Assembly (NCBI GenBank): GCA_038136035.1
Contig: JAYPYV010000003.1
Location: 1 to 64,000 of the forward strand
Source: UBA9926 sp023261215
GTDB taxonomy: Bacteria > Pseudomonadota > Gammaproteobacteria > Pseudomonadales > Azotimanducaceae
Reading direction: 5' to 3'
DNA: 64,000 nt
Below, in pieces: positions 1 to 7,918 of the stretch. The notes under the pieces are model-generated. The model had not been told where the DNA came from and searched no databases. It saw only the letters and a program-made list of their open reading frames with translations. The translations under genes were made by a program, and so were the position numbers. How positions within the stretch are numbered: the first letter of the stretch is position 1; the number at the start of each line of letters is the position of its first letter.

Positions 1-42
1 CTCATCATCAATGATCAGCAACTGGGTCTTAGTGTCTGGCAT
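1..42 (-). CDS. Response regulator, N-terminal fragment (cut by window edge)
   Basis: On the minus strand an ATG at 40-42 opens a frame reading MPDTKTQLLIIDDE before the window ends. A short polar start, a hydrophobic beta strand (LLII) and then an acidic pair DDE is the typical beginning of a receiver (REC) domain, where the acidic residues bind Mg2+ next to the phosphoacceptor Asp. Only 14 residues are visible, so the output domain and any partner kinase cannot be named. No strong ribosome binding site is seen upstream. The H-NOX-linked kinase in this window lies about 5 kb away, so a link between them would be speculation. Confidence 0.5.
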   Translation of the reverse strand, partial: MPDTKTQLLIIDDE

Positions 43-552
43 GACGTCTTTGTTCTAGGGTCCTGCTCGGTGTCGTCCTCTCATCTTCTCACGGACGTTT
101 TCCAAACAACAGGGTTAGAGGCGTTGGCTCACTGGATCCCAAGCCTGGAGCTCTTCACCCCAGCCAAGTCCGAGGCTCCAGGCCCCTAGCACGCGCGCTC
201 GAGTCATGCATAACCGAGCATCGGTCAATCGACTGCGGCCTTCTTCTGGCAATCAATGATTGAATCTAAGGTTAGACCTTGCGCGCTGATCGTCCAAGAT
301 CTGGATTCGAGGCCCACCTTCCTGCTTTTCGAAGCCGGGTGTTCGCATGAGGAGGCGCCCGCCCCACATCGCGCATCGCATCCTCCAACACAAGACAATT
401 TGCGCGCCGTTCTCAAGCAAAAACCCTTCAGAGATCCGGCAATGGAATGGCCTTCGTCTTCCGTAAGGCCCAGTAGACTCAAAACAAGGCTGCAAGGGCG
501 CACGACGAAAAAGAGAACTCCGATTGATCAACAAAACAGGGGGCTCCAGTCA
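43..552. other. Intergenic stretch without a convincing gene
   Basis: About 510 bases lie between the start of the response regulator fragment and the 3' end of the first MFS transporter, both on the minus strand. Several short open frames exist on both strands, but they overlap each other, have unnatural compositions and resemble no family I recognise. I see no tRNA, no U-tailed hairpin and no repeat beyond a small dyad (CAATCA and TGATTG separated by one base) near 250-265. Confidence 0.5.
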
Positions 553-1782
553 TCAGGCGGATCGGTATTTGCGGATCGGTATCCAAAAGTAAGCAATCGC
601 CAAGGTCGCGACGATCGAGATCAGGCCGCCTAAGACCATGGTCTGACCGGCGCCAATGGCGCCAACCCAAAAACCGACCCAGATGGTGCCCACGTTATTC
701 GCAGTTTGCGCTGCGAGGACCATCAGCGCATAAGCGCGCCCGCGCATCTCATCTGGCGTCGTCAGTAAGACCGTTGTTTGTCGAACAGCCACCGTCACTG
801 AATCCGCAGCGCCAAGCAGCGCAATCATCAGCATGCCGGCCAAAAGCGACGTTGCAAAGCCAAACCCTAAGAGAACGAACCCATAGGCAACCGATGCATA
901 AAGCACGAGCAACCCTTTTGCCTTCACGTCAGACAGGGCGAGTGCCAGAACCGACCCCAGAATGGCACCTGCAGAATTGGCAGCGCCAAGCAGACCGGTT
1001 GCACCGGCGCCCCCCGCGAATAGCCCCAACGCAATCACAGGCAAGACCTCTCGATAAAACGAAGCCGACGTAATACCCACATCCAAGAGAAACAAGCCCG
1101 GCAGGATAGGATGGGACGCCACGAACTTAAGTCCCGCGCGGGTCTCCTCGACCTGTGAGGGCCTCACTTTTGCGTCCCTTCCGTTGCTCGCAGCCAAGCC
1201 TTCAATCTTGAGCATTCTGGGTAATCCTGCGTTGATGAGCGCAAGGCACCCGGCAATCAGAAACAACCACGTAAGATCCGCGATGAGAACGATGCCAGCA
1301 AACAGCAAGGGGCCTGCAATGGCGGCAGCATTTGCTGAGGCGGTGTCCGTCGAAGAAGCCAACATGAGTTTGCTTTCGGGGACCACAGTGGCGAGCATCG
1401 CGCCCCGAGCAGGGCTCGCCAGCATATGAGTGCCAGATGTCATCGCGATTCCCATGTAGACAAGCACGGGCGTTAGTTGATCGATACTGTTCAACACGCC
1501 AAGTGTCACCAGCGTCAAACCCGTTACCCCATGGGCCAAGGACAACAGCCCCTTGCGATTGACTCGGTCAGCCAGGGTGCCCGCCCAAAGGGTCATCGGC
1601 AATTGCACCACGAGTTGTACAACCCCAATCAAACCCACCATATAGGCTGAATCGGTAACCTCAAGAAGCCATTGGGCGGTTCCCAAGATTCGCATCCAGA
1701 ACGCGATGGAGCCCAGCATGAGCACGACCCAGAGAATCCGATAATCTCTGAACGAAAACGCGGCGATGAGTCTCACTAACAT
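553..1782 (-). CDS. MFS transporter (MFS_3, EntS-like drug or siderophore exporter type)
   Basis: This 409-residue protein is almost entirely hydrophobic helices, consistent with a 12-helix major facilitator in the inner membrane. The cytoplasmic loop after helix 2 carries the family A-motif variant GTLADRVNRKG (around residues 69-79). The opening AAFSFRDYRILWV is typical of the MFS_3 group that includes enterobactin exporter EntS and macrolide exporters. A hydrophilic central loop near residues 195-215 separates the two six-helix halves. Substrate cannot be inferred. The start is the ATG at 1782; no clear Shine-Dalgarno precedes it, so a start a few codons downstream is possible. It is divergent from another MFS gene beginning near 2154. 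Confidence 0.8.
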   Translation of the reverse strand: MLVRLIAAFSFRDYRILWVVLMLGSIAFWMRILGTAQWLLEVTDSAYMVGLIGVVQLVVQLPMTLWAGTLADRVNRKGLLSLAHGVTGLTLVTLGVLNSIDQLTPVLVYMGIAMTSGTHMLASPARGAMLATVVPESKLMLASSTDTASANAAAIAGPLLFAGIVLIADLTWLFLIAGCLALINAGLPRMLKIEGLAASNGRDAKVRPSQVEETRAGLKFVASHPILPGLFLLDVGITSASFYREVLPVIALGLFAGGAGATGLLGAANSAGAILGSVLALALSDVKAKGLLVLYASVAYGFVLLGFGFATSLLAGMLMIALLGAADSVTVAVRQTTVLLTTPDEMRGRAYALMVLAAQTANNVGTIWVGFWVGAIGAGQTMVLGGLISIVATLAIAYFWIPIRKYRSA

Positions 1783-1881
1783 GTCGGCATTGTATCCGAG
1801 CGGGGTGAGGTCGCGGTGATCCCATTCATCATGCTGCAGAGGCTAGGCACCTCGGCCATCCAAGCGCGCGGCCCTCTCGCG

Positions 1882-1895
1882 CTCAGCCGGCTGAG
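1882..1895. repeat. 14-bp perfect palindrome, possible operator
   Basis: CTCAGCCGGCTGAG is a perfect dyad about 100 bp upstream of the minus-strand MFS start. Its place in the divergent promoter region suggests a dimeric regulator site, but no regulator gene is adjacent and chance cannot be excluded. Confidence 0.35.
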
Positions 1896-1940
1896 CCGGA
1901 ACATGACGACTGGGCCGAGGCATTCAGGCCGTCAATGCAC

Positions 1941-1994
1941 GGCTGGGGCACGGCTGGGGCCTGGCTGGAGCTGGGTTGGAGCTTGGTTGGAGCC
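1941..1994. repeat. Degenerate 10-11 bp G-rich tandem repeat, five units
   Basis: Successive units read GGCTGGGGCAC, GGCTGGGGCCT, GGCTGGAGCT, GGGTTGGAGCT and TGGTTGGAGCC. The repeat decays progressively from left to right, with C to T and G to A type changes. It lies in the divergent region upstream of the GPH transporter. Confidence 0.65.
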
Positions 1995-2153
1995 TAGCTA
2001 ACGTGTCTTGGATCTAAATCATGGATGATCATCTTCAGGCACCGCCTGCCTCATTAGATGTCCTTTCATCGGTGACGCCTTGCGCATGGCCTCTCGCGGC
2101 CAACCCTTGAAAGTCATGAGGTTTATCGAAGTGACCGATCAACGTCTTATTCG

Positions 2154-3569
2154 GTGAATCTGGGATTGACGCACGTTGGACCATCCTTCAGGCTAGCCCA
2201 TTCGATCGGTTTTGGATCCCACTTGCAAAAGTCCTTGAGCTCCTTTCAACTCGCGGCCTATTCGGGCGTGTCGCTCCCAGCCGCGGCCATGGGCATGCCG
2301 ATTGCCGTCTACTTGCCACGGTTTTATAGCGAGGGACTCGGTCTATCTCTGATTACCGTGGGTATGATCTTCACCATTGCAAGAATTTGGGACGTGGTGA
2401 CCGATCCGGTCATGGGATGGCTCATCGATCGCTACGAAACGCGCTGGGGTCGGCGAAAACACTGGATCGCGCTCTCGATTCCACTCCTGGTTCTTTCGAT
2501 CTATCAAGTCTTCATTCCCAATCCAGCTTCGGTCACACCGCTTTATCTGGGATTCTGGCTCATCATGCTTTACGTGGGTTACACCATGCTAGCGATCTCA
2601 CACCAATCCTGGGGCGCAGAGCTCACGAGAACCTACGATGAACGCTCAAGGCTGTTCGGTTGGCGAGAGATTTTCGTTATCGGTGGTATGACCGTTGTAC
2701 TGGCTCTGCCAGCGATCAGCGAACTAACGGGCAATGATGATCAAGCCTCCAAAGTCGCGAGCATGGGCTGGTTTTGCCTGATTCTGTTTCCGCTGCTTGC
2801 TCTCCCAACCCTTTATTTCGTGCCCGACAGCCCAGCGGCGAGACCCAGTCAATTAAGCTTCAAAATGCAGCTGCAGCTACTTGTCCAAAATCGGGTACTG
2901 TGGCGAATCCTAGCCGCGGATTTCACCTCCGGGTTCGGTACTGCGGTCAGCGGCGCGCTGTATATTTTTGTTGCGAGTACGGTCTTTGAGCTTCCGGAGC
3001 ATGCCAGCCTTGCCTTACTGTTTTATTTTCTAGCGAGTTTCCTGGCCATGCCGCTTTGGATGCGCCTTGCAGTCAAAGTTGGCAAAAGCAATGCATTGCT
3101 GATCGCTCTCGCCTACGGCGTGGTGATTAATCTTGTGCTCATTCCTATTGCCGAGCCTAAAAATGTCGCCGTGCTTTGGGGGTTCACGCTCAGTTATGGC
3201 GTTGCCTTTGGCGCTGCGCCGACCCTCCTGCGCTCAATGATGGCCGATCTCACCGATATGGATGCGCTTTCCTCGGGAGAAAACCGGAGCGGACTCTTTT
3301 TCGCCACGCTCACCACGACAAACAAACTCGGCGCCGCCTTAGCGGTGGGCACGAGCTTTGCGATTCTCGAAGTCGCGTTTAATTTCATACCCGGTCAAGC
3401 CAATTCCCCAGAGGCACTGAATGGACTGCTGCTGACTTACTGCATAGGGACGGCCATTGGGCTTGGACTCGCGGCTCTGCCCTTGATTGGGTATCCACTC
3501 ACAAAATCTGTGCACCAAGAGATTCGGGCAAAGTTGGACCAGCTTGAAGTAAGCAGAGTCTCCCCCTAG
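2154..3569 (+). CDS. GPH/MFS_2 family sugar-type symporter
   Basis: A 471-residue polytopic inner-membrane protein of the glycoside-pentoside-hexuronide:cation symporter (MFS_2) group. Recognisable signatures are TIARIWDVVTDPVMGWLIDR (about residues 74-93) followed by RWGRRKHWI, and the second-half segment DALSSGENRSGLFFA, which matches the conserved GENRSG-like motif of this family. Family members import glycosides, uronates or melibiose-like sugars with Na+ or H+; some marine relatives have unknown substrates. The open frame begins with GTG at 2154, but the first 25 or so residues look unlike a membrane protein start; a TTG at 2235 (leading into LSSFQLAAYSG) is a plausible true start. No sugar-catabolic genes are adjacent. 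Confidence 0.8.
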   Translation: MNLGLTHVGPSFRLAHSIGFGSHLQKSLSSFQLAAYSGVSLPAAAMGMPIAVYLPRFYSEGLGLSLITVGMIFTIARIWDVVTDPVMGWLIDRYETRWGRRKHWIALSIPLLVLSIYQVFIPNPASVTPLYLGFWLIMLYVGYTMLAISHQSWGAELTRTYDERSRLFGWREIFVIGGMTVVLALPAISELTGNDDQASKVASMGWFCLILFPLLALPTLYFVPDSPAARPSQLSFKMQLQLLVQNRVLWRILAADFTSGFGTAVSGALYIFVASTVFELPEHASLALLFYFLASFLAMPLWMRLAVKVGKSNALLIALAYGVVINLVLIPIAEPKNVAVLWGFTLSYGVAFGAAPTLLRSMMADLTDMDALSSGENRSGLFFATLTTTNKLGAALAVGTSFAILEVAFNFIPGQANSPEALNGLLLTYCIGTAIGLGLAALPLIGYPLTKSVHQEIRAKLDQLEVSRVSP

Positions 3570-3612
3570 CAATCCAAACCATTGACGCTCACGTACGCCG
3601 TCGGGTAACTCA

Positions 3613-3966
3613 ATGGAAAACGCTATGGCCAACCAAGATCGACTTTATTTCGATGGGCAGTGCCCATTGTGCCAATTCGAAATCCGCCATCTTGATCGCC
3701 TCAAAGAGGACACGCTTGCCTTGGTGGACGTGCATTCGTTGACAGACCTTTCAAACCAAAAAAAAGAAGCGCTGCTGCGCACCTTGCACCTTGAAACTAA
3801 AGACGGGGAGATCTTGCTTGGCTTGGACGCCAGCCGCCACGCTTGGTCCAAGACTGGATGGGGCGGCTTATTCGCTTGGCTCGGCTGGCCCGTGATCAAA
3901 CCCATCGCCGACGCCGTCTATTCGGTCTGGGCTCGACGCCGATTCAAGAGACGCTACGGATCGTGA
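3613..3966 (+). CDS. DCC-family thiol-disulfide oxidoreductase-like protein (DUF393)
   Basis: A 117-residue protein with the hallmark DGQCPLC (Cys17 and Cys20) just after a hydrophobic strand LYF, as in the DCC/DUF393 family, a thioredoxin-like group with unproven function. The C-terminal part is basic (RRRFKRRYG) after a hydrophobic stretch around residues 80-100. ATG codons occur at 3613 and 3625; MANQDRLYF from 3625 is an equally good start. The stop codon overlaps the next gene's GTG (GTGA at 3963-3966), so the two are translationally coupled. In other bacteria DUF393 genes are often found beside oxidoreductases or photolyases. Biochemical role remains unknown. Confidence 0.8.
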   Translation: MENAMANQDRLYFDGQCPLCQFEIRHLDRLKEDTLALVDVHSLTDLSNQKKEALLRTLHLETKDGEILLGLDASRHAWSKTGWGGLFAWLGWPVIKPIADAVYSVWARRRFKRRYGS

Positions 3967-4706
3967 GCACGGATGACACCCCCACCGCACTGATTATTGG
4001 AGGCACAGGTGGTATCGGACGCGCGCTTGTTGACCACCTCGTTCGAGACGCTCGCTATACCGTTCACGCCACCCACCGAGAGGGCACACTCACTTCGAAT
4101 GACTCAGTGCATTGGCATCTACTCGATGCGACAAGTGAAGCGCAGATCCAAACCTTGGCAGCAAAGATTCAACGTGTTGATTTACTGATCAACGCCATTG
4201 GCGCACTTCAGACCCATGACTACGGTCCTGAAAAGTCCCTACGAAACGTCAGCCAAGCACAACTCGTAAGTCAAATGATGACCAATGCCCTCCCCACGCT
4301 ATTGCTCGCTAAACATTTCACTCAATCACTCAAACGCGCACCCGCGGCTCGGATCGTCACTCTCTCAGCGCGCGTGGGGTCCATCGCTGATAATCAGCTC
4401 GGCGGATGGTACAGCTATCGCGCATCCAAAGCCGCGCTGAACATGCTGGTTAAAACGCTCGCCATCGAGTGGCAGCGAACCCTTCCAGCGGCCTGCGTCA
4501 TCGCCTACCATCCTGGAACGGTCAAAACCAAACTCTCTGAACCTTTCGTGGGGTCGCAAACTGCGCATTCCGATTCGAGTTCCTCCGAAAAACGGCTCCT
4601 CACCCCAGCGCAGGCAGCCGAGCGCCTCTTAACGCTTACTGAGCACCTCCAGCCTAAGGATTCGGGCAGGTTCTGGGATTGGCGACACGAGATCGTGCCC
4701 TGGTAG
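3963..4706 (+). CDS. Short-chain dehydrogenase/reductase (SDR)
   Basis: Starting at the GTG that overlaps the upstream stop, this is a 247-residue classical SDR. It shows the Rossmann dinucleotide motif IIGGTGGIGRAL (residues 11-22), NAIG (about 77-80) in place of NNAG, catalytic Ser in LSARVGS (about 135) and the YxxxK pair SYRASK (Tyr152, Lys156). The compact fold and the late PGTVKTKL segment resemble the C-factor/YdfG-like SDR subgroup. NAD(P)H-dependent oxidation or reduction of a small alcohol or carbonyl compound is inferred; the substrate is unknown. A longer frame extends upstream into the DUF393 gene, but the GTGA overlap and the position of the nucleotide-binding motif argue for 3963. 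About 190 bp separate it from the H-NOX gene. Confidence 0.85.
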   Translation: MSTDDTPTALIIGGTGGIGRALVDHLVRDARYTVHATHREGTLTSNDSVHWHLLDATSEAQIQTLAAKIQRVDLLINAIGALQTHDYGPEKSLRNVSQAQLVSQMMTNALPTLLLAKHFTQSLKRAPAARIVTLSARVGSIADNQLGGWYSYRASKAALNMLVKTLAIEWQRTLPAACVIAYHPGTVKTKLSEPFVGSQTAHSDSSSSEKRLLTPAQAAERLLTLTEHLQPKDSGRFWDWRHEIVPW

Positions 4707-4893
4707 CCCCAAGACAAGCAAAAGTGGCGGGTCTTTCTTTGGGTCAAACCGCAACCCAATGGTTTGCGCTTGACTCAATCGCTTCGCCTTACGAGCGCCA
4801 AGCAATCAAGACGATCGTTGCTTCAGCCCTGGTCACCGTCCTCGGGTTGGTCCTATACTCAAGTTCACGTTTCGATTTTGAGGACACGGATCA

Positions 4894-5430
4894 ATGAAAG
4901 GCGTCGTTATGAATCTCCTCGCTGATATGGTTGAAACCCAGTTAGGCATGGAGGAATGGAACGCAGTGCTCGACGAAGCAGGCGAAGACGGCATTTACAC
5001 CGCCACGTCAATTTACGAGGACGAGCGCCTGCTCAACATGGTTGGGATACTCAGCCGCAGGAATGACATTCCGGTGAAAGATTTGGTTTACGCGTTCGGT
5101 CAGTTTATGTTTCCCGCATTCTTCACCCGCTATCCACAACTGATCGAAGGGCACGATAACGTGCTCGATTTTTTGCAGGGCCTAGACAGCGTCATTCACG
5201 TCGAGGTTGCAAAACTCTACCCTGGCGCGATCACCCCTGGTTTTTCAGACTCGCGTCGCGATGAGAAAACGCTCCACTTGAAGTACACCTCCGATAGACA
5301 GCTTTGTGCGCTCGCCGAAGGCTTGATTGATGGCGCCGCCAAGCACTTCGGCAACGCCTACCAACTCGAGCATAATCCGTGCTATCACGAGGGCGCGGAC
5401 CATTGCGGCCTGCTCATTACCATCGATTAG
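4894..5430 (+). CDS. H-NOX heme nitric oxide sensor protein
   Basis: A 178-residue heme-NO-binding (HNOB) protein. It begins MKGVVMNLL like characterised H-NOX proteins and keeps canonical numbering: proximal heme ligand His102 (in SVIHVEVAKLYPG), Pro115, and the YxSxR heme-propionate motif at Tyr131/Ser133/Arg135 (YTSDR). Position 140 is Leu rather than the distal Tyr found in O2-binding members, so by family rules this should bind NO and exclude O2. Cys138, His160, Cys163 and Cys171 match in spacing the structural zinc/redox site known from Vibrio and Shewanella H-NOX. It is cytoplasmic and forms a two-gene unit with the histidine kinase that starts 4 bp after its stop. A TATACT hexamer at 4854-4859 is a possible -10 element. 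Confidence 0.93.
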   Translation: MKGVVMNLLADMVETQLGMEEWNAVLDEAGEDGIYTATSIYEDERLLNMVGILSRRNDIPVKDLVYAFGQFMFPAFFTRYPQLIEGHDNVLDFLQGLDSVIHVEVAKLYPGAITPGFSDSRRDEKTLHLKYTSDRQLCALAEGLIDGAAKHFGNAYQLEHNPCYHEGADHCGLLITID

Positions 5431-5434
5431 CATC

Positions 5435-6319
5435 ATGAGTACGGATGCCTTCGAGCGGGCTTTTCGAAGAGAAAAAGCCGCGCGGCAGCAGGCCGAGGAT
5501 GAACTCGAGCAATTGTCGCGCGAGATCTACCTCAAGAATACCGAGCTCGAAAAGCTCAACCAGGATCTGATCCGCAACCAAGCGCAATTGGTCCAAAGCG
5601 AAAAACTGGCCACCGTGGGTCAGCTCGCCTCCGGCGTTGCGCACGAAATTAATAATCCGCTTGGCTTTTGCCTCAGCAATCTCAGCACACTCAAAGAGTA
5701 TGTAGACGAGATCAGTGCACGCTTGGCTAAATCAACGGCTGAACCAGACGAGGCGTTAACCGCCGTGATGACGGATTTGCCACTCCTCGTGCAGGAAACA
5801 CAAGAAGGCCTTGAGAGCATTAGGAGCATTGTTAGGGACCTTCGAAACTATTCTCGAGATGCCGGCGATGATTTCACCGAGACCGATATCGCAGACTGCA
5901 TCCATGCCACGTTGAACATGCTGCGCAATCAAATCGGCGGCTACCACGTCAGTCTGAACCTCGACGAGATCCCATTGATTCAAGCCAACCCTGGCAAATT
6001 GAACCAAGTGTTCTCCAATTTAATTATGAATGCCCTTCAAGCCATGGCGCCAGATGGGCGTCTTGTGATCGAGACATCGGCGAGTGACCGTTATGTGGAG
6101 ATCCGGATTACCGATAATGGCTCAGGCATCCCTGACGAAATCAAGCAGACGATTTTTGAACCCTTTCACACCACAAAACCGATGGGCGAAGGCACCGGGC
6201 TGGGTCTGTCCATTTGTCATACCATCATCGTTGACAATCACAAAGGGCAAATCAGCGCTCGAGACGCAAATCCTGGGCCCGGAACCACATTCGAAATTCT
6301 CTTGCCCTTAGCTCGATAG
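5435..6319 (+). CDS. H-NOX-associated soluble histidine kinase
   Basis: A 294-residue cytoplasmic kinase without membrane segments. Residues 1-55 form a charged coiled coil, followed by a HisKA helix with phosphoacceptor His70 in GVAHEINNPLGF, then HATPase_c with N-box NLIMNALQAM, G1 box DNGSGIP and G2 box GEGTGLGLSI. This DctB-like catalytic core with a short coiled-coil input matches kinases controlled by partner H-NOX proteins in Shewanella, Vibrio and Pseudoalteromonas, where NO-bound H-NOX inhibits autophosphorylation. The start at ATG 5435 lies 4 bp past the H-NOX stop; the open frame extends further upstream but only inside the H-NOX gene. No receiver, HD-GYP, EAL or GGDEF protein is adjacent, so the phosphotransfer target must be encoded elsewhere. 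Confidence 0.9.
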   Translation: MSTDAFERAFRREKAARQQAEDELEQLSREIYLKNTELEKLNQDLIRNQAQLVQSEKLATVGQLASGVAHEINNPLGFCLSNLSTLKEYVDEISARLAKSTAEPDEALTAVMTDLPLLVQETQEGLESIRSIVRDLRNYSRDAGDDFTETDIADCIHATLNMLRNQIGGYHVSLNLDEIPLIQANPGKLNQVFSNLIMNALQAMAPDGRLVIETSASDRYVEIRITDNGSGIPDEIKQTIFEPFHTTKPMGEGTGLGLSICHTIIVDNHKGQISARDANPGPGTTFEILLPLAR

Positions 6320-6430
6320 TCTCGCCGTACGCGCCCGATATCCGGCCACCACATTTTGCGATGGAACCCCCCGATCACAAGGGCTGGACTGGCATCCATG
6401 CGCGTGGCCAGATTGCTTCACAATCGAGGG

Positions 6431-6481
6431 AGTCTATTTTGGAGTGCCACGAACAATCGGTTGCTTCGATCGAAATAGACT
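6431..6481. repeat. Nested inverted repeat upstream of the Fe-S oxidoreductase
   Basis: AGTCTATTT (6431-6439) and AAATAGACT (6473-6481) are perfect complements. Between them lies a second, imperfect stem: CGAACAA, loop TCGG, TTGCTTCG. The whole could fold as a 9-bp outer stem, an asymmetric internal loop and an inner hairpin. It sits about 100 bp upstream of the Fe-S oxidoreductase start and 110 bp after the kinase stop. There is no U-tract, so it is not an ordinary intrinsic terminator; a structured leader or a regulator-binding dyad is possible. Confidence 0.5.
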
Positions 6482-6583
6482 GAATAATTCATTGGCCTCA
6501 ATTGTTTTCACCTGCGTACAATTCGCCATCGCTGAATGATGGCCTGACAGCAGCGCGCTTAAAGGTCGCAACATGGAGTCTCT

Positions 6584-7918
6584 ATGAGTCAAAGAGAAGG
6601 CAGTCTTGAAGCCCCAACACGTCACCCCATTCCTTGGCAGGAGGATCACTTCTGGGATGAGGCCGATCTGAATCACGAACTCGAGCGCGTATACGATATT
6701 TGCCACGGATGCCGAAGATGCGTCAGCTTATGCGATGCCTTCCCAACCCTTTTTGACCTGGTGGACGAGTCTGAAACCATGGAAGTCGATGGCGTAGACG
6801 TCGCTGATTACGGCAAAGTGGTCGATCAGTGTTACATGTGCGACCTGTGCTACATGACCAAATGTCCCTATGTGCCACCGCACGAGTGGAATATCGACTT
6901 CCCTCACCTCATGCTCAGAGCCAAGGCTCAAACCTACAAAAAAACCGGCGGCCGGTTCCGAGACAATCTCCTGACCAGCACCGATGCCATGGGCAAGGCC
7001 CTGACCTTAATTCCTTTGGTGGACGTGACCACCAACGCACTCAACAAGACCGGGCTCTTCAGAAATGCACTCGAGAAGACGCTTGGTGTGCATCGAGATG
7101 CACCCTTGCCTGAGTACCATAGAAAGACCTTGCGCAAACGGTTTAACCCCACCGGAAACGCACCCCAAGCGACCCAAGCGCTTGAGGGCACGACAGGTAA
7201 GGTCGCTTTCTACGCGACCTGCTATGGCAACTACACAACGCCAGACTTGGGCGATGATTTCATTAAGGTGTTTGAGCACAACAACATCCGCATCGAACTG
7301 GTCCCCAAAGAGGCCTGTTGCGGTATGCCGAAGCTCGAGCTGGGCGACTTGGATGCGGTCGCGAAACTCAAAGAGAAGAACATCCCTGTGCTTGCTCGTT
7401 TGGTGGATGAGGGCTTTGACCTGATCGCCCCAATACCGAGCTGCGTCCTGATGTACAAGCAGGAGCTACCCCTCATGTTTCCCAACGACCCCGACGTGTT
7501 GAAAGTCAAAGACGCTTTCTTTGATCCTTTCGAGTACCTCTACTTGCGGCACAAGGGCGGACAACTGAATCTCGATTTCAAGGCCAGCCTAGGGGACATC
7601 AGCTACCAAGTGGCCTGTCACCTTCGCGTTCAAAATATAGGCAATAAAACCCGCGATGTGCTGTCCCTGGTTCCAGAAACTGCCGTTCATACCATTGAGC
7701 GATGCTCCGGTCACGACGGCACCTATGCGGTCAAAGAAGAGACTCGGGCAAAATCAGTCAAGATTGCGCGGCCTGTGGTCAAACAAGTGGATACAAAACA
7801 ACCTCAGCACTTCGCAAGTGATTGCCCTATGGCGGCGGTTCATATCGCCAACCTCGCCGAGAGCGTTGATCTTGGGGCACACCCCATGACGCTCCTGCGC
7901 ATGGCTTACGGGTTATAG
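6584..7918 (+). CDS. Heterodisulfide reductase-related CCG-domain Fe-S oxidoreductase
   Basis: A 444-residue soluble protein with two ferredoxin-like [4Fe-4S] motifs: Cys40/43/46/50 (CHGCRRCVSLC) and Cys83/86/89/94 (CYMCDLCYMTKC). Further on are CCG-type cysteine segments, EACCGMPKLE (about residue 243) and ERCSGHDGTYAVK (about residue 365), as in GlpC and HdrB-like proteins. This long form is known in proteobacteria as an Fe-S oxidoreductase usually encoded beside rubrerythrin and DUF3501, and is thought to act in oxidative-stress electron transfer; its substrate is not established. Here neither companion is present. ATG at 6584 is preceded by GGAG with 5-bp spacing. Its 3' end overlaps the convergent EthD-like gene by 13 bp. 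Confidence 0.85.
   Translation: MSQREGSLEAPTRHPIPWQEDHFWDEADLNHELERVYDICHGCRRCVSLCDAFPTLFDLVDESETMEVDGVDVADYGKVVDQCYMCDLCYMTKCPYVPPHEWNIDFPHLMLRAKAQTYKKTGGRFRDNLLTSTDAMGKALTLIPLVDVTTNALNKTGLFRNALEKTLGVHRDAPLPEYHRKTLRKRFNPTGNAPQATQALEGTTGKVAFYATCYGNYTTPDLGDDFIKVFEHNNIRIELVPKEACCGMPKLELGDLDAVAKLKEKNIPVLARLVDEGFDLIAPIPSCVLMYKQELPLMFPNDPDVLKVKDAFFDPFEYLYLRHKGGQLNLDFKASLGDISYQVACHLRVQNIGNKTRDVLSLVPETAVHTIERCSGHDGTYAVKEETRAKSVKIARPVVKQVDTKQPQHFASDCPMAAVHIANLAESVDLGAHPMTLLRMAYGL

Larger units (their letters stand above)
1783..2153. other. Intergenic region between divergent MFS genes
   Basis: This 371-bp region must hold the promoters of both flanking transporters. It contains a 14-bp perfect palindrome (CTCAGCCGGCTGAG, 1882-1895) and a short G-rich tandem repeat (1941-1994), listed separately. 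I cannot place a convincing -35/-10 pair on either strand, and I see no small gene. Confidence 0.5.

Noticed and set aside
256..633. 125-residue plus-strand open frame near the left edge
   Set aside because: No domain resemblance, odd composition rich in Arg/Pro/Ser, and it runs antisense into the 3' end of a well-supported MFS gene.
4679..4897. 72-residue frame between the SDR and H-NOX genes
   Set aside because: It overlaps the SDR end, has no ribosome binding site and only one short hydrophobic run; more likely intergenic.
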